64,000 bases of DNA from Meishania litoralis (GCF_042611095.1 NZ_JBHFPV010000005.1:1-64000), one strand, 5' to 3'; positions 27,390 through 35,739 are shown, counted from the stretch's first letter. Notes: a model not told the origin generated them from the sequence alone. A program made the numbers and translations.

Positions 27390-27420
27390 AAAACCACGCT
27401 CAAATCTGAGCATGGTTTTG
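27390..27420 (-). terminator. Minus-strand terminator for the DUF6249 gene
   Basis: On the minus strand the hairpin aaaccatgctca / tgagcgtggttt (one G-U pair) is followed by a T-run of eight plus more T. It lies between the DUF6249 stop (27444) and the MOSC start (27374), so MOSC probably has its own promoter, or reads through weakly. Confidence 0.85.
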
Positions 27421-27443
27421 TATAGTCTTGAAAAAGAAGTTGA

Positions 27444-27800
27444 TCAGTCCTCTTTATCTATTTTTTTGGTCAAAAAGAAACCGATGAGCAGGCCTGTACC
27501 CGCCATTAAGAAAATGGAACCCGGCATGGCAATATCCCAATTGACATTTAAGTTGAATCTCAATATGCCACCGATCATAATTCCGGCACCAATGCCCATT
27601 AGCAATAGGGCCAAATTAAGAATCAATATTTTCCAAAAAGGTGCGGCTTTTTCACGTTTTCCCTTAACAAAGATGCTGGCGTCGGCCCCTTTTTCGATCA
27701 AGGCCATACGTTCTTTGTTCCGTGTTGAAAAATAAAGGTAAGCGATTCCGAAAATAACTAGAAATAAACTGATGAATGCAATGACCCCAGATCCTCCCAT
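27444..27800 (-). CDS. DUF6249-like small membrane protein
   Basis: 118 residues: three hydrophobic helices (VIAFISLFLVIFGIAYLYF, ILILNLALLLMGIGAGIMIG, SIFLMAGTGLLIGFFL) and a charged linker with RNKERMALIEKGADAS, the conserved NRERLALIEKG-like segment of DUF6249. It is divergent from the ECF sigma gene and separated from it by 138 bases. Possibly part of the sigma regulon because of its divergent position; this is only inference. Confidence 0.82.
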   Translation of the reverse strand: MGGSGVIAFISLFLVIFGIAYLYFSTRNKERMALIEKGADASIFVKGKREKAAPFWKILILNLALLLMGIGAGIMIGGILRFNLNVNWDIAMPGSIFLMAGTGLLIGFFLTKKIDKED

Positions 27801-27837
27801 GATGTTTGTTTTTTAATTGATTAATTTTATTAGGTTC

Positions 27838-27851
27838 ATCGTTATGACGAT
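27838..27851. promoter_or_regulatory. Inverted repeat atcgt-N4-acgat in the divergent region
   Basis: atcgttatgacgat is a perfect 5-bp inverted repeat with 4 bases between halves, between the DUF6249 and sigma genes. On the minus strand, TTTG, then 19 bases, then TAATAAAA frames it, so it lies in the spacer of a loose promoter for DUF6249. A repressor site is possible but unproved. Confidence 0.4.
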
Positions 27852-27901
27852 CAAAAAGAAACCATGGTTACAACTTTTTCAAAAAATATTTTTAGGGCAC
27901 T

Positions 27902-27928
27902 TGTAACCGAAGGGCATTTTTTACCGTC
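27902..27928 (+). promoter_or_regulatory. ECF sigma-type promoter (TGTAAC-N17-CGTC) upstream of the sigma factor gene
   Basis: TGTAAC at 27902-27907, 17 bases, then CGTC at 27925-27928 is the general -35/-10 pattern of ECF sigma promoters. It ends 10 bases before the ATG at 27939, which fits a short leader. As the gene downstream is an ECF sigma factor, autoregulation is the natural reading. Confidence 0.7.
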
Positions 27929-27938
27929 AAAGGGATAC

Positions 27939-28529
27939 ATGCCAACGGACACCGACCGACCATATATCGAAAAAGTTTTAGATGGAGATACCACGGCCTT
28001 TGCCGTTCTGGTCAATCGTTATAAGGATATGGTTTTTACCTTGGCGCTGAAGATGATTGGAAATAGAGAGGAAGCCGAGGAAGTTTCGCAAGACACTTTC
28101 ATAAAAATCTATGAAAAACTGAATGGCTTTAAAGGGGATTCAAAATTTTCTACCTGGGTCTATCGCATAACCTACAATTCGTGTTTGGATCGAATCAAAA
28201 AAAATAGAAAGGAACGTGATACGCTGACTATCAATGCTTTTACCGAAAATCAGATACCGGCATTGGAGACTGCTTTTGATATAATGGAACGTTCTGACCG
28301 TAAAAAAGTAATCAACGAATGTCTTGATAAACTGCCGGGTGAAGATAGTATGGTGATCCTACTTTATTATTATGATGAACTATCATTGGCCGAAATTTCA
28401 GAGGTGATCGGTGTCGGCCAAAATCACGCCAAAGTCAAATTGTTTCGCGCGCGAAAACGTTTGGCAACGATATTAAGGCAACGACTTGAACCCACAATAT
28501 TGGAAAATTATGGAGCGAAAAGTGGATAA
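27939..28529 (+). CDS. RNA polymerase ECF sigma factor
   Basis: 196 residues from ATG 27939. Region 2 (TTAFAVLVNRYKDMVFTLAL, EEAEEVSQDTFIKIYEKLNG, FSTWVYRITYNSCLDRIKKN) and region 4 (LPGEDSMVILLYYYDELSLA, EISEVIGVGQNHAKVKLFRA) are clear. The upstream in-frame ATG at 27864 would put the promoter inside the gene, so it is rejected. The last 20 bases overlap the next gene, a putative membrane anti-sigma factor, so the pair is an operon. Confidence 0.93.
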   Translation: MPTDTDRPYIEKVLDGDTTAFAVLVNRYKDMVFTLALKMIGNREEAEEVSQDTFIKIYEKLNGFKGDSKFSTWVYRITYNSCLDRIKKNRKERDTLTINAFTENQIPALETAFDIMERSDRKKVINECLDKLPGEDSMVILLYYYDELSLAEISEVIGVGQNHAKVKLFRARKRLATILRQRLEPTILENYGAKSG

Positions 28530-28923
28530 AGAATTGGACAAACTTACCGAAAAGTTGCTGAAAGATTTCTCTCGAGAAACCCCATCCGTTGATTTTACGA
28601 CGAAGGTAATGGCAAGATTGGAAGTTTCCTCTGAAACCCCTGTCATAAGTTATAGCCCTTTGATATCGAAAAAAACGTGGGCAGTTTTGGCTGTGGTGAT
28701 AACCTCTATTTTTGTTTATTTGATTTTCGGGAATATTCAAATCGAAGATTCGTGGGCCATATCAAAAATCGCCTACCTATGGCCCGAAGTAAACACCTTG
28801 GTACTGCCAAGTTTCAAAATTTCCAATGCTTTTTTATACGGTATAGTCGGATTTACCATTTTTGCAGGAATTCAATTCTTTCTTCTTAAAAACCATTTTG
28901 ATAAACGCTTTGCCCTTCATTGA
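28510..28923 (+). CDS. Probable membrane anti-sigma factor
   Basis: 137 residues from ATG 28510, overlapping the sigma gene by 20 bases. An N-terminal cytosolic part of about 50 residues (ERKVDKELDKLTEKLLKDFS, VDFTTKVMARLE) precedes two hydrophobic helices (WAVLAVVITSIFVYLIF and FLYGIVGFTIFAGIQFFLL). Such small membrane proteins behind ECF sigma genes usually bind the sigma factor and release it on an envelope signal. No zinc-binding HxxxCxxC site is visible, so it is not a ZAS-type anti-sigma. Confidence 0.72.
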   Translation: MERKVDKELDKLTEKLLKDFSRETPSVDFTTKVMARLEVSSETPVISYSPLISKKTWAVLAVVITSIFVYLIFGNIQIEDSWAISKIAYLWPEVNTLVLPSFKISNAFLYGIVGFTIFAGIQFFLLKNHFDKRFALH

Positions 28924-28980
28924 CGGCTTATTGTACGAATTTTAAAGGTCATGTAATCTTAATTACTATTTTTATGGGCA

Positions 28981-30579
28981 ATGGCCTTACTGACCTTTCT
29001 ATTATTTACAGGATTCGTTGCATTTTATGCGACTTGGAAACTTCGCCAGGATAAATTGAATACACGTGATGGATTTTTCCTTGGAGGAAGATCTTTGACC
29101 GGTATCATTATCGCAGGGTCGCTTTTGCTGACCAATATTTCGACCGAGCATTTGGTCGGCATGAACGGTTCGGCATATAAAAACGGGGCCATCATCATTG
29201 CTTGGGAGGTAACTTCTGCATTGGCCTTGGTCATCGGAGCGCTCTATTTTGCCCCGAAATATTTAAAAATGGGCCTGACTACCATTCCCGAGTTTTTGGA
29301 AAAACGGTTTGACGGCCCGACCCGAACGTTTGTCGCACTGCTTTTGATCATTTCGTTCGTGGCGACCTTGTTGCCCATAGTACTTTACACAGGTGCCCTG
29401 AATATCGAGGCGATTTTTGAGATTTCCGATTTATTGAAGGTTTCCCAAAGTGAAGGGATTTGGATTACTATTCTGGTAGTCGGGGTCATCGGTGCCGTGT
29501 ATGCTATTTTCGGGGGATTGAAAATGGTGGCCTATACCGACACCATAAACGGGTTTGGCCTTTTGGTCGCCGGACTCCTTGTGCCCATTCTTGCCTTGTT
29601 AAGTATCGGTGACGGAAATCCGCTCGACGGCTTGGCCAAGGTTTTCGAAAATAGTCCTGAAAAATTCAATGTCATTAGTAAGGAATCGGGGGTTGGTGAA
29701 GGTTCTCGATCTGCAATTCTGCCCTTCGAGGTTTTGTTTACGGGCTTGATGGTCAACCAAGTTTATTTTTGGACGATGCACCAATCGATCATTCAACGGG
29801 TCTTGGGGGCGGTCAATCTAAAGGAAGCCCAGAAAGGATTGCTTTTTACGGGCTTACTGAAGATTTTGGTACCGCTGATAATCGTGTTGCCGGGCCTTAT
29901 CGGTTTCTATTATTTTGGCGAAAGTCTATATGACGATTCCGATAGCGTATATCCTGAACTGGTGAAGAAGGTATTGCCGTTGTGGTTGACCGGTTTTTTT
30001 GTGGCGGTAATGATGGGGGCCATTCTCAGTACGTTCAATAGTGCCCTGAACAGTGCGGCCACGGTTTTCAGTTTGGGCATTTACAAAAGATATATATCCA
30101 AGGAGGCCAATGAAAAGATGCTGGTCAAGATCGGAAAATGGACCTCGGCCCTCTTGGCGGTTTTCGCAATTGGGATCGCCCCCTTTGTGGCCAACGCACC
30201 CGAGGGGCTGTACCAACTGCTGCAACAGCTCAACGGTATCTTTTTCATTCCCATTGCCAGTGTGGTCGCTGCGGGATTTCTATTTCCAAAAGTTTCGGCT
30301 ACCGGAGCCAAAATCGGATTGTTGTTCGGGCTGCTTTTTTATGTTGTGATGTATTATATGATCGAGGTCGATTTGCATTTTGTACATATTTGGGGCATCG
30401 AGTTCGTTCTGAACATAGGCGTCATGCACTTGGCATCGGCATTGTTGCCGAAAGATGAAAAATTCGAAATGAAGGATGCTGGCGTTCTAGATTTGGATCC
30501 CTGGCGGTATGCAAAGCCCTTTAGTCTTTTTTTGGTCGTCTTTACCGTAATTTTGTACCTTGTATTAGGAAATGTATAA
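28981..30579 (+). CDS. Sodium/solute symporter (SSS family), probably inositol-linked
   Basis: 532 residues with about 14 hydrophobic helices. SSS hallmarks are DGFFLGGRSLTG, GSLLLTNISTEHLVGMNGSA, the helix with AIFGGLKMVAYTDTINGFGL and GAILSTFNSALNSAATVFS. The gene 33 bases downstream is inositol oxygenase, so myo-inositol is the likely substrate, but SLC5-type transporters also move sugars and acids. No inositol dehydrogenase or other inositol gene is visible nearby. A second SSS transporter (35823-37304) is unrelated in context. Confidence 0.85.
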   Translation: MALLTFLLFTGFVAFYATWKLRQDKLNTRDGFFLGGRSLTGIIIAGSLLLTNISTEHLVGMNGSAYKNGAIIIAWEVTSALALVIGALYFAPKYLKMGLTTIPEFLEKRFDGPTRTFVALLLIISFVATLLPIVLYTGALNIEAIFEISDLLKVSQSEGIWITILVVGVIGAVYAIFGGLKMVAYTDTINGFGLLVAGLLVPILALLSIGDGNPLDGLAKVFENSPEKFNVISKESGVGEGSRSAILPFEVLFTGLMVNQVYFWTMHQSIIQRVLGAVNLKEAQKGLLFTGLLKILVPLIIVLPGLIGFYYFGESLYDDSDSVYPELVKKVLPLWLTGFFVAVMMGAILSTFNSALNSAATVFSLGIYKRYISKEANEKMLVKIGKWTSALLAVFAIGIAPFVANAPEGLYQLLQQLNGIFFIPIASVVAAGFLFPKVSATGAKIGLLFGLLFYVVMYYMIEVDLHFVHIWGIEFVLNIGVMHLASALLPKDEKFEMKDAGVLDLDPWRYAKPFSLFLVVFTVILYLVLGNV

Positions 30580-30612
30580 TAACACTTTAGCCGTAAGTTT
30601 TTAATTAGTTCC

Positions 30613-31425
30613 ATGGAAGAGAAAACCTTTAGAAATTATGAAGCCCCCGATGTTTCGGCAGCTGTCAAGGAACATTATCGAAAAATGCGCAAAAATCAGA
30701 CCTATGATTATGTGCAACGAATGCATAAGAAGTACTTGAAGTTCGATAAACCCATGGATCTTTGGGAGGCCATGCGACACTTGAACAGCCTGATCGATGT
30801 CAGCGATCCCGATCTGGATCTGCCGAACGTACAACATTTGATCCAGAGTGCCGAGGCCATTCGGGCCGAAGGTCGCCCCGATTGGATGCAATTGACCGGG
30901 TTGATACACGATCTTGGTAAGGTCATGTTCCTGTGGGGCAGTGACGAAGATGGTACCAGTCAGGCCGAACAATGGGGTATGGTAGGCGATGTATTTGTAG
31001 TAGGTTGCAAACTTCCAGATTCATGTGTATATCCCGAGTTCAATGCATTGAATCCAGATATGCAAAATGAAGATTACAATACTGTGACCGGCGTCTATGA
31101 GAAAGGATGCGGACTTGACAATCTCGAACTTGCTTGGGGCCATGATGAATACCTATATCAAGTATTGAACAACCACGAAGATAACAAACTGCCCGAAGAG
31201 GCCATGGTCATGATCCGATATCATTCGTTCTATCCTTGGCATTCTGGGGGCAGCTATCAAGAATTGCTGAACGAGAAAGACCAAGAGTACTTAGAGATCA
31301 TCAAAGATTTTAATAAATACGATCTCTACACCAAGAGCCAAAAAATATATGACTTGGAAGATGTACTGGATCATTATCGGCCGATTGCGGAAAAATATTT
31401 AGGTACGGGCCCTATCTATTGGTAG
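30613..31425 (+). CDS. Inositol oxygenase (MIOX family)
   Basis: 270 residues with the MIOX di-iron HD-type fold: FDKPMDLWEAMRHLNSLIDV, iron ligands in LTGLIHDLGKVMFLWG (His-Asp), LAWGHDEYLYQVL and MIRYHSFYPWHSGG, and the C-terminal YYRPIAEKYL-like segment (DHYRPIAEKYLGTGP). It oxidises myo-inositol to D-glucuronate with O2, the entry step to uronate catabolism. The family is best known from animals, fungi and plants, with scattered bacterial members. Pairs with the upstream SSS transporter in one operon. Confidence 0.95.
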   Translation: MEEKTFRNYEAPDVSAAVKEHYRKMRKNQTYDYVQRMHKKYLKFDKPMDLWEAMRHLNSLIDVSDPDLDLPNVQHLIQSAEAIRAEGRPDWMQLTGLIHDLGKVMFLWGSDEDGTSQAEQWGMVGDVFVVGCKLPDSCVYPEFNALNPDMQNEDYNTVTGVYEKGCGLDNLELAWGHDEYLYQVLNNHEDNKLPEEAMVMIRYHSFYPWHSGGSYQELLNEKDQEYLEIIKDFNKYDLYTKSQKIYDLEDVLDHYRPIAEKYLGTGPIYW

Positions 31426-31471
31426 CGAAAAAAGTACGGATTACTTTCTAAACTTAGTATACCGCGATTGT

Positions 31472-31876
31472 CTAAAACAATGGATCGACTTCGCAATGTT
31501 CCCTTGCCTTTTCTTCCAAAACAGTTACCTTAATGGTACTTTCCCCAACGTTTTCGAGATCATGGGTCATTTCGTTCGATATGCATTCCCAATAAAATTG
31601 ATCACCTTTTGAAAGCCGTAAGAGTACGACTTGTCCGTTAATGTTACGTGATACAAGTAGACCATCGGAAAAACTGGTACAACTGTAGTTGTTTCGGTGG
31701 CGCCTGAACGGAATACGTTCAGAAGGTCTTAATTGTATTTCCCAAAGCCTGATTTCGGCATTTTCGTAAAGGGCCTCACCGATAGCTTCGCTGAATTCAC
31801 CTTTTTTTATTTCGTTCAATTTCGCCTCGTCCCATGAGTCGTATCCTCCTTCTGCAATTATTTCTGTGGCTTGCAT
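31472..31876 (-). CDS. Cupin-like small protein
   Basis: 134 residues from ATG 31876; the longer start at 31921 adds a Lys-rich tract and is less likely. The central region (IRLWEIQLRPSERIPFRRHR, NNYSCTSFSDGLLVSR, VVLLRLSKGDQFYW, NEMTHDLENVGESTIKVTVL) has the alternating pattern and the GDxxYW/THxLxN second motif of a cupin barrel, but the first metal motif is not a clean HxH. Convergent with the inositol oxygenase gene; any link to it is unproved. Confidence 0.65.
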   Translation of the reverse strand: MQATEIIAEGGYDSWDEAKLNEIKKGEFSEAIGEALYENAEIRLWEIQLRPSERIPFRRHRNNYSCTSFSDGLLVSRNINGQVVLLRLSKGDQFYWECISNEMTHDLENVGESTIKVTVLEEKAREHCEVDPLF

Positions 31877-32060
31877 TTTCTTTTTGAGATTTTTTTGAAA
31901 CAAAAATACGTTTGAATGCAAGAATTGGATTTTATTTAGAAATTAATTTACAAAATAGCTACTGGTAGCAACCCCTGAATTAATTACTTTCTTAATAGAA
32001 TCAATGCCCGTTTACTTACAATCATAATGATTTTTTGGTATATCCCCCCCCAAAAAAAAA

Positions 32061-32089
32061 CCGCTTCAAAAAATTGAAGCGGTTTTTTT
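32061..32089 (-). terminator. Terminator after htpG
   Basis: ccgcttcaa (32061-32069), AAAA loop, ttgaagcgg (32074-32082), A-run on one side and T-run on the other. It lies 26 bases below the htpG stop and works for the minus strand; it could also stop leftward or rightward read-through. An odd run of eight C at 32044-32051 lies just beyond. Confidence 0.92.
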
Positions 32090-32107
32090 GTTTCACCCAC
32101 ATAAGGC

Positions 32108-33994
32108 CTATTTCACCATTTCGTAACTGCGCTTGATGAATTCGGTCAGTTCTTCGCCTTTTAGCAATCCTTTCGAAAGTCTCGCCAGATCGATGGACTG
32201 GTTTATCAAACGCTCCCGTTTTTTGGCGGTCTTGGTGTTCAAGATTTCCCCGACAAGTTCGTGGTTCGTATTGACTATTAAATTGTACATCTCAGGCATG
32301 TTTCCCATACCGAACATGCCCCCGCCGGTTTGTTGCATTTCTTTCATACGGCGCATAAATTCAGGTTCGGTGATAATAAATGGCGAAGCATTGCTGTCCA
32401 TTGCCTCTAATTGAACCGTGTATTTCTTGTCTTCGATGATCTCTTCCAAACTTGTTTTGAGTTTTTCCTTTTCCTCATCGGAGAGTTTTGAAATCGTGGT
32501 ATCGTCTTTTTTGATAAGGTTATCCAAATGATCGGCATCGACCCGTGCGAAGGAAATTTTATCTTTTGAAGTTTCCAATTTTTGCATCAAATGCCCGATA
32601 ATGGGCGAATCGAGCAAAAGAACCTCATAGCCTTTTGCCTTGGCGGCCTCGATATAACTATGCTGCGCCTCTTTGTCAGAAGCATAGAGTACGACCATTT
32701 TTTCATCTTTGTCGGTCTGGCTATCCTTGATTTTTTCCGTCAACTCCTCGAAAGTGAAATAGTTGCCGTCAACGGTCGGGTACAAAGCGAATTTCTCCGC
32801 TTTTTCAAAAAATTTGTCCTCCGAAAGCATCCCGTATTCGATGACGATCTTGATATCGTTCCATTTTTTTTCGAAGTCCTCTCGATTGTTCTTGAAAAGT
32901 GAGTTCAATTTGTCGGCCACTTTTCTGGTGATGTAAGAGGATATTTTCTTCACCGCGCCATCCGCTTGCAGATATGACCTTGAAACATTCAACGGAATAT
33001 CGGGCGAATCAATGACCCCGCGCAACATGGTCAAGAACTCAGGTACGATACCCTCGACATTGTCGGTCACAAATACTTGGTTCTGATAAAGTTGTATGCG
33101 GTCTTTTTGTATGTTGAGGTCGTTGGTCAATTTGGGGAAGTAAAGTATTCCCGTTAAATTAAAAGGATAGTCAACGTTCAAATGAATATTGAACAAAGGT
33201 TCTTCGAACTGCATGGGGTACAACTCGCGATAGAAAGACTTATAATCCTCATCCTTAAGATCTGAAGGCTGTTTGGTCCATGCCGGATTCGGATTATTGA
33301 TAATATTATCGACCTCTTTTGTCGGGGCCGGATCTTCTTCTTTGGCACCTTCCGGTTTTGGAAGTGTTTCGGTCTTCGTTCCGAACTTGATCGGAATCGG
33401 CATAAACTTGTTGTACTTCTGCAGAAGACCAGTGATTCTTCCTTCTTCTAAAAACTCTTTTGAATCATCTGCAACATGAAGTATGATTTCGGTACCTCGA
33501 TCTTCTTTCTTTGCTTTTTTGATCGTGAACTTGGGCGAACCGTCACATGACCAATGAACCGCAGGTTCGTCTTTGAAACTTTTTGTAATGATCTCTACCT
33601 TTTCGGCAACCATAAAAGACGAATAAAACCCTAGCCCGAAATGGCCAATGATTCCTGTATCCTTGGCACCATCTTCATACTTGTTCAAGAATTCTTCGGC
33701 ACCAGAAAAGGCCAATTCGTTGATGTATTTTTTGACCTCTTCCTCGGTCATTCCGATACCTTGGTCGATAACATGTATTTTTTTGCCCTTTTTATCGACC
33801 TTCACCTCAATTTGGGGTTCGCCATATTCAACACCCTTGGCCTCACCTATTGAGGTCAGATGTTTTAACTTGAGCGTTGCATCCGTCGCATTGGAAATTA
33901 ATTCGCGAAGAAATATTTCATGATCACTATATAAAAACTTTTTGATTAGCGGAAAAATGTTCTCTACCGAGACATTGATCTTACCTGTTGCCAT
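32108..33994 (-). CDS. htpG: Molecular chaperone HtpG (Hsp90 family)
   Basis: 628 residues, normal length for bacterial Hsp90. The N-terminal ATPase has EIFLRELISNATDATLKLKH, DQGIGMTEEEVKKYINELAF, IGHFGLGFYSSFMVA and RGTEIILHV; the middle domain has KDRIQLYQNQVFVTDN and PLNVSRSYLQADG. The C-terminal dimer domain closes with NHELVGEILNTK. It refolds and stabilises client proteins in the cytosol. The stop lies near a perfect terminator; a strong promoter precedes it on the minus strand. Confidence 0.97.
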   Translation of the reverse strand: MATGKINVSVENIFPLIKKFLYSDHEIFLRELISNATDATLKLKHLTSIGEAKGVEYGEPQIEVKVDKKGKKIHVIDQGIGMTEEEVKKYINELAFSGAEEFLNKYEDGAKDTGIIGHFGLGFYSSFMVAEKVEIITKSFKDEPAVHWSCDGSPKFTIKKAKKEDRGTEIILHVADDSKEFLEEGRITGLLQKYNKFMPIPIKFGTKTETLPKPEGAKEEDPAPTKEVDNIINNPNPAWTKQPSDLKDEDYKSFYRELYPMQFEEPLFNIHLNVDYPFNLTGILYFPKLTNDLNIQKDRIQLYQNQVFVTDNVEGIVPEFLTMLRGVIDSPDIPLNVSRSYLQADGAVKKISSYITRKVADKLNSLFKNNREDFEKKWNDIKIVIEYGMLSEDKFFEKAEKFALYPTVDGNYFTFEELTEKIKDSQTDKDEKMVVLYASDKEAQHSYIEAAKAKGYEVLLLDSPIIGHLMQKLETSKDKISFARVDADHLDNLIKKDDTTISKLSDEEKEKLKTSLEEIIEDKKYTVQLEAMDSNASPFIITEPEFMRRMKEMQQTGGGMFGMGNMPEMYNLIVNTNHELVGEILNTKTAKKRERLINQSIDLARLSKGLLKGEELTEFIKRSYEMVK

Positions 33995-34034
33995 TTTTTG
34001 TATTGTTTTATGTTTGTCACGTTTCAGCAGTCAA

Positions 34035-34065
34035 AAAAAATACCATTGTTCGCTATCGTGACAAA
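34035..34065 (-). promoter_or_regulatory. Bacteroidota vegetative promoter for htpG
   Basis: On the minus strand: TTTG (34065-34062), exactly 19 bases, then TATTTTTT (34042-34035) continuing with TTG. This is close to the known TTTG-N19-TAnnTTTG consensus, with about 40 bases of leader to the ATG at 33994. A TTTGTCACG / CGTGACAAA inverted pair brackets this region (34013 and 34058), possibly an operator. Confidence 0.65.
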
Positions 34066-34166
34066 CTGACACACTTATTTGCTGATTATATAGGGCTTTG
34101 AAAGAACAATTCGTCTATAATCACTAGATTTATGGCGCTTAAACTAGATTTAAAGAAGAGATACCC

Positions 34167-35177
34167 ATGTACAACTCAAAAATTATAGGCCTCGGTCATT
34201 ATGTGCCCGAAAATGTGGTGACCAACGATGATCTTTCAAAAATCATGGATACCAGTGATGAGTGGATCCAAGAACGTACCGGAATCAAGGAACGTAGGCA
34301 TGTCAAAAAAGAAGGTGGTGAAACCACAACAAGTATGGGCGTAAAGGCGGCGGAAATTGCCATTGAGCGTGCAGGTATCGCCAAAGATGATATCGACTTT
34401 ATCATATTCGCCACTTTGAGTCCTGATTACTATTTTCCCGGCCCGGGAGTCTTGGTACAGCGCGATTTGGGTATAAAAACGGTTGGCGCACTTGATATTC
34501 GCAATCAATGTTCGGGCTTCGTTTATGCCGTCTCTGTGGCGGATCAATATATCAAAAGCGGTATGTACAAGAATGTTCTGGTCATTGGCTCCGAGGTCCA
34601 TTCCAAGGGACTCGATATGACTACGCGGGGCAGGGGCGTTTCGGTTATTTTCGGCGACGGTGCGGGTGCTGCCGTCTTGAGCAGAGAGGAAGATACCTCG
34701 AAGGGAATTCTTTCTACCCATTTACATTCCGAGGGGCAACATGCCGAAGAACTGGCCCTTTTGGCACCCGGTATGGGTGGCCGTTGGGTCAGCGACATTG
34801 TCGCGGACGATAACCCAGATGATGAGTCTTATTATCCGATAATGAACGGTCAGTTCGTCTTCAAGAATGCCGTTGTAAGATTCAGTGAAGTTATTATGGA
34901 GGGGCTGAAGACCAATGATCTGCAACCGACCGATATCGATATGTTGATTCCGCATCAGGCCAACCTCCGTATTTCGCAGTTCATTCAGAACAAGTTTCGT
35001 TTGAGCGAAGATCAGGTATATAATAATATTATGAGGTATGGCAATACTACTGCAGCCTCAATACCCATTGCGTTGACCGAAGCTTGGGAAGAGAAAAAAA
35101 TCAAGGATGGGGATCTGGTCGTGCTTGCCGCCTTCGGAAGCGGATTTACCTGGGGTAGTGTTATAATAAGATGGTGA
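34167..35177 (+). CDS. 3-oxoacyl-ACP synthase III family protein (FabH-like)
   Basis: 336 residues with the thiolase fold of KAS III: catalytic Cys115 in LDIRNQCSGFVYAV, His263 in MLIPHQANLRISQF and Asn293 in RYGNTTAASIPIAL. Start at ATG 34167 is followed by MYNSKIIGLGHYVPENVVTN, normal for FabH. It starts fatty acid synthesis or makes special acyl chains; many flavobacteria carry more than one FabH and this one is not next to plsX or other fatty acid genes, so it may be an accessory form. A terminator follows after 13 bases. Confidence 0.9.
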   Translation: MYNSKIIGLGHYVPENVVTNDDLSKIMDTSDEWIQERTGIKERRHVKKEGGETTTSMGVKAAEIAIERAGIAKDDIDFIIFATLSPDYYFPGPGVLVQRDLGIKTVGALDIRNQCSGFVYAVSVADQYIKSGMYKNVLVIGSEVHSKGLDMTTRGRGVSVIFGDGAGAAVLSREEDTSKGILSTHLHSEGQHAEELALLAPGMGGRWVSDIVADDNPDDESYYPIMNGQFVFKNAVVRFSEVIMEGLKTNDLQPTDIDMLIPHQANLRISQFIQNKFRLSEDQVYNNIMRYGNTTAASIPIALTEAWEEKKIKDGDLVVLAAFGSGFTWGSVIIRW

Positions 35178-35190
35178 CCTTATTAAAGGT

Positions 35191-35220
35191 GAAACCCCGA
35201 CAATACTGCCGGGGTTTCTT
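35191..35220 (+). terminator. Terminator after the FabH-like gene
   Basis: gaaaccccg (35191-35199) and cggggtttc (35210-35218) with a 10-base loop, followed by a short T-rich stretch: a good 9-bp stem directly after the gene. Confidence 0.8.
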
Positions 35221-35351
35221 TCGCTGATAGGCTATACTAAACACTAACCATTAACTATAAACATATAGCGTTATCAACGACTTTATTGTCTCTCGTACCT
35301 AAATTTGATATCTCTATATCAAAATATAATAGACGAACCTTTATCAAAATA

Positions 35352-35374
35352 GTTACGTGTTTATCGTAACTTTA
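35352..35374 (+). promoter_or_regulatory. Inverted repeat overlapping a -7 type element upstream of the CoA-binding protein gene
   Basis: gttacg (35352-35357), 7 bases, cgtaac (35365-35370) is a perfect 6-bp inverted repeat; the right arm overlaps TAACTTTA, a loose -7 element ending 5 bases before the ATG. An operator is plausible; no regulator is adjacent. Confidence 0.4.
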
Positions 35375-35379
35375 ACAAA

Positions 35380-35739
35380 ATGCAAAAAACTCTCGTATTC
35401 GGAGCTTCCTTAAAACCTGATCGTTATAGTAATTTGGCAGTGAATCGCCTTTTAGACCATAACATTGAAACTGAAGCTTTCGGTCTCCAGAAAGGTAAGA
35501 TCAGGAGCGTACAAATAAAGACCAATTCAGCGGATTTTCAAAATATTCATACGATAACTTTATATATCGGTATGGCACGTCAGCCTGAATATTACGGAGA
35601 TATTCTTAAAATAGACCCCAAAAGGGTCATCTTTAATCCAGGTACGGAAAATCCCGAATTCCAAAAAATACTTGAAGAACGGGGTGTTACGGTAGAGATT
35701 GCCTGTACCTTGGTTTTATTGGCCACAAATCAATACTGA
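35380..35739 (+). CDS. CoA-binding domain protein (YccU-like)
   Basis: 119 residues in a Rossmann-like fold: KTLVFGASLKPDRYSNLAVN, HNIETEAFGLQKGKI, HTITLYIGMARQPEYYGDIL, KRVIFNPGTENPEFQKILEE and VEIACTLVLLATNQY. This is the short stand-alone CoA_binding form; the N-terminal GASxKPxRYSNLA fits it. It binds CoA or nucleotide; no reaction is known. The gene is monocistronic with a weak terminator-like atcta/tagat hairpin plus a T-run at 35749-35767. Confidence 0.88.
   Translation: MQKTLVFGASLKPDRYSNLAVNRLLDHNIETEAFGLQKGKIRSVQIKTNSADFQNIHTITLYIGMARQPEYYGDILKIDPKRVIFNPGTENPEFQKILEERGVTVEIACTLVLLATNQY

Noticed and set aside
27864..27938. Upstream start of the ECF sigma factor
   Set aside because: A TGTAAC-N17-CGTC promoter lies inside this extension and the extra 25 residues do not belong to the family.
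32044..32051. Run of eight C next to the htpG terminator as a phase-variable tract
   Set aside because: It lies outside genes and beyond the terminator; no promoter spacing or reading frame depends on it that I can see.
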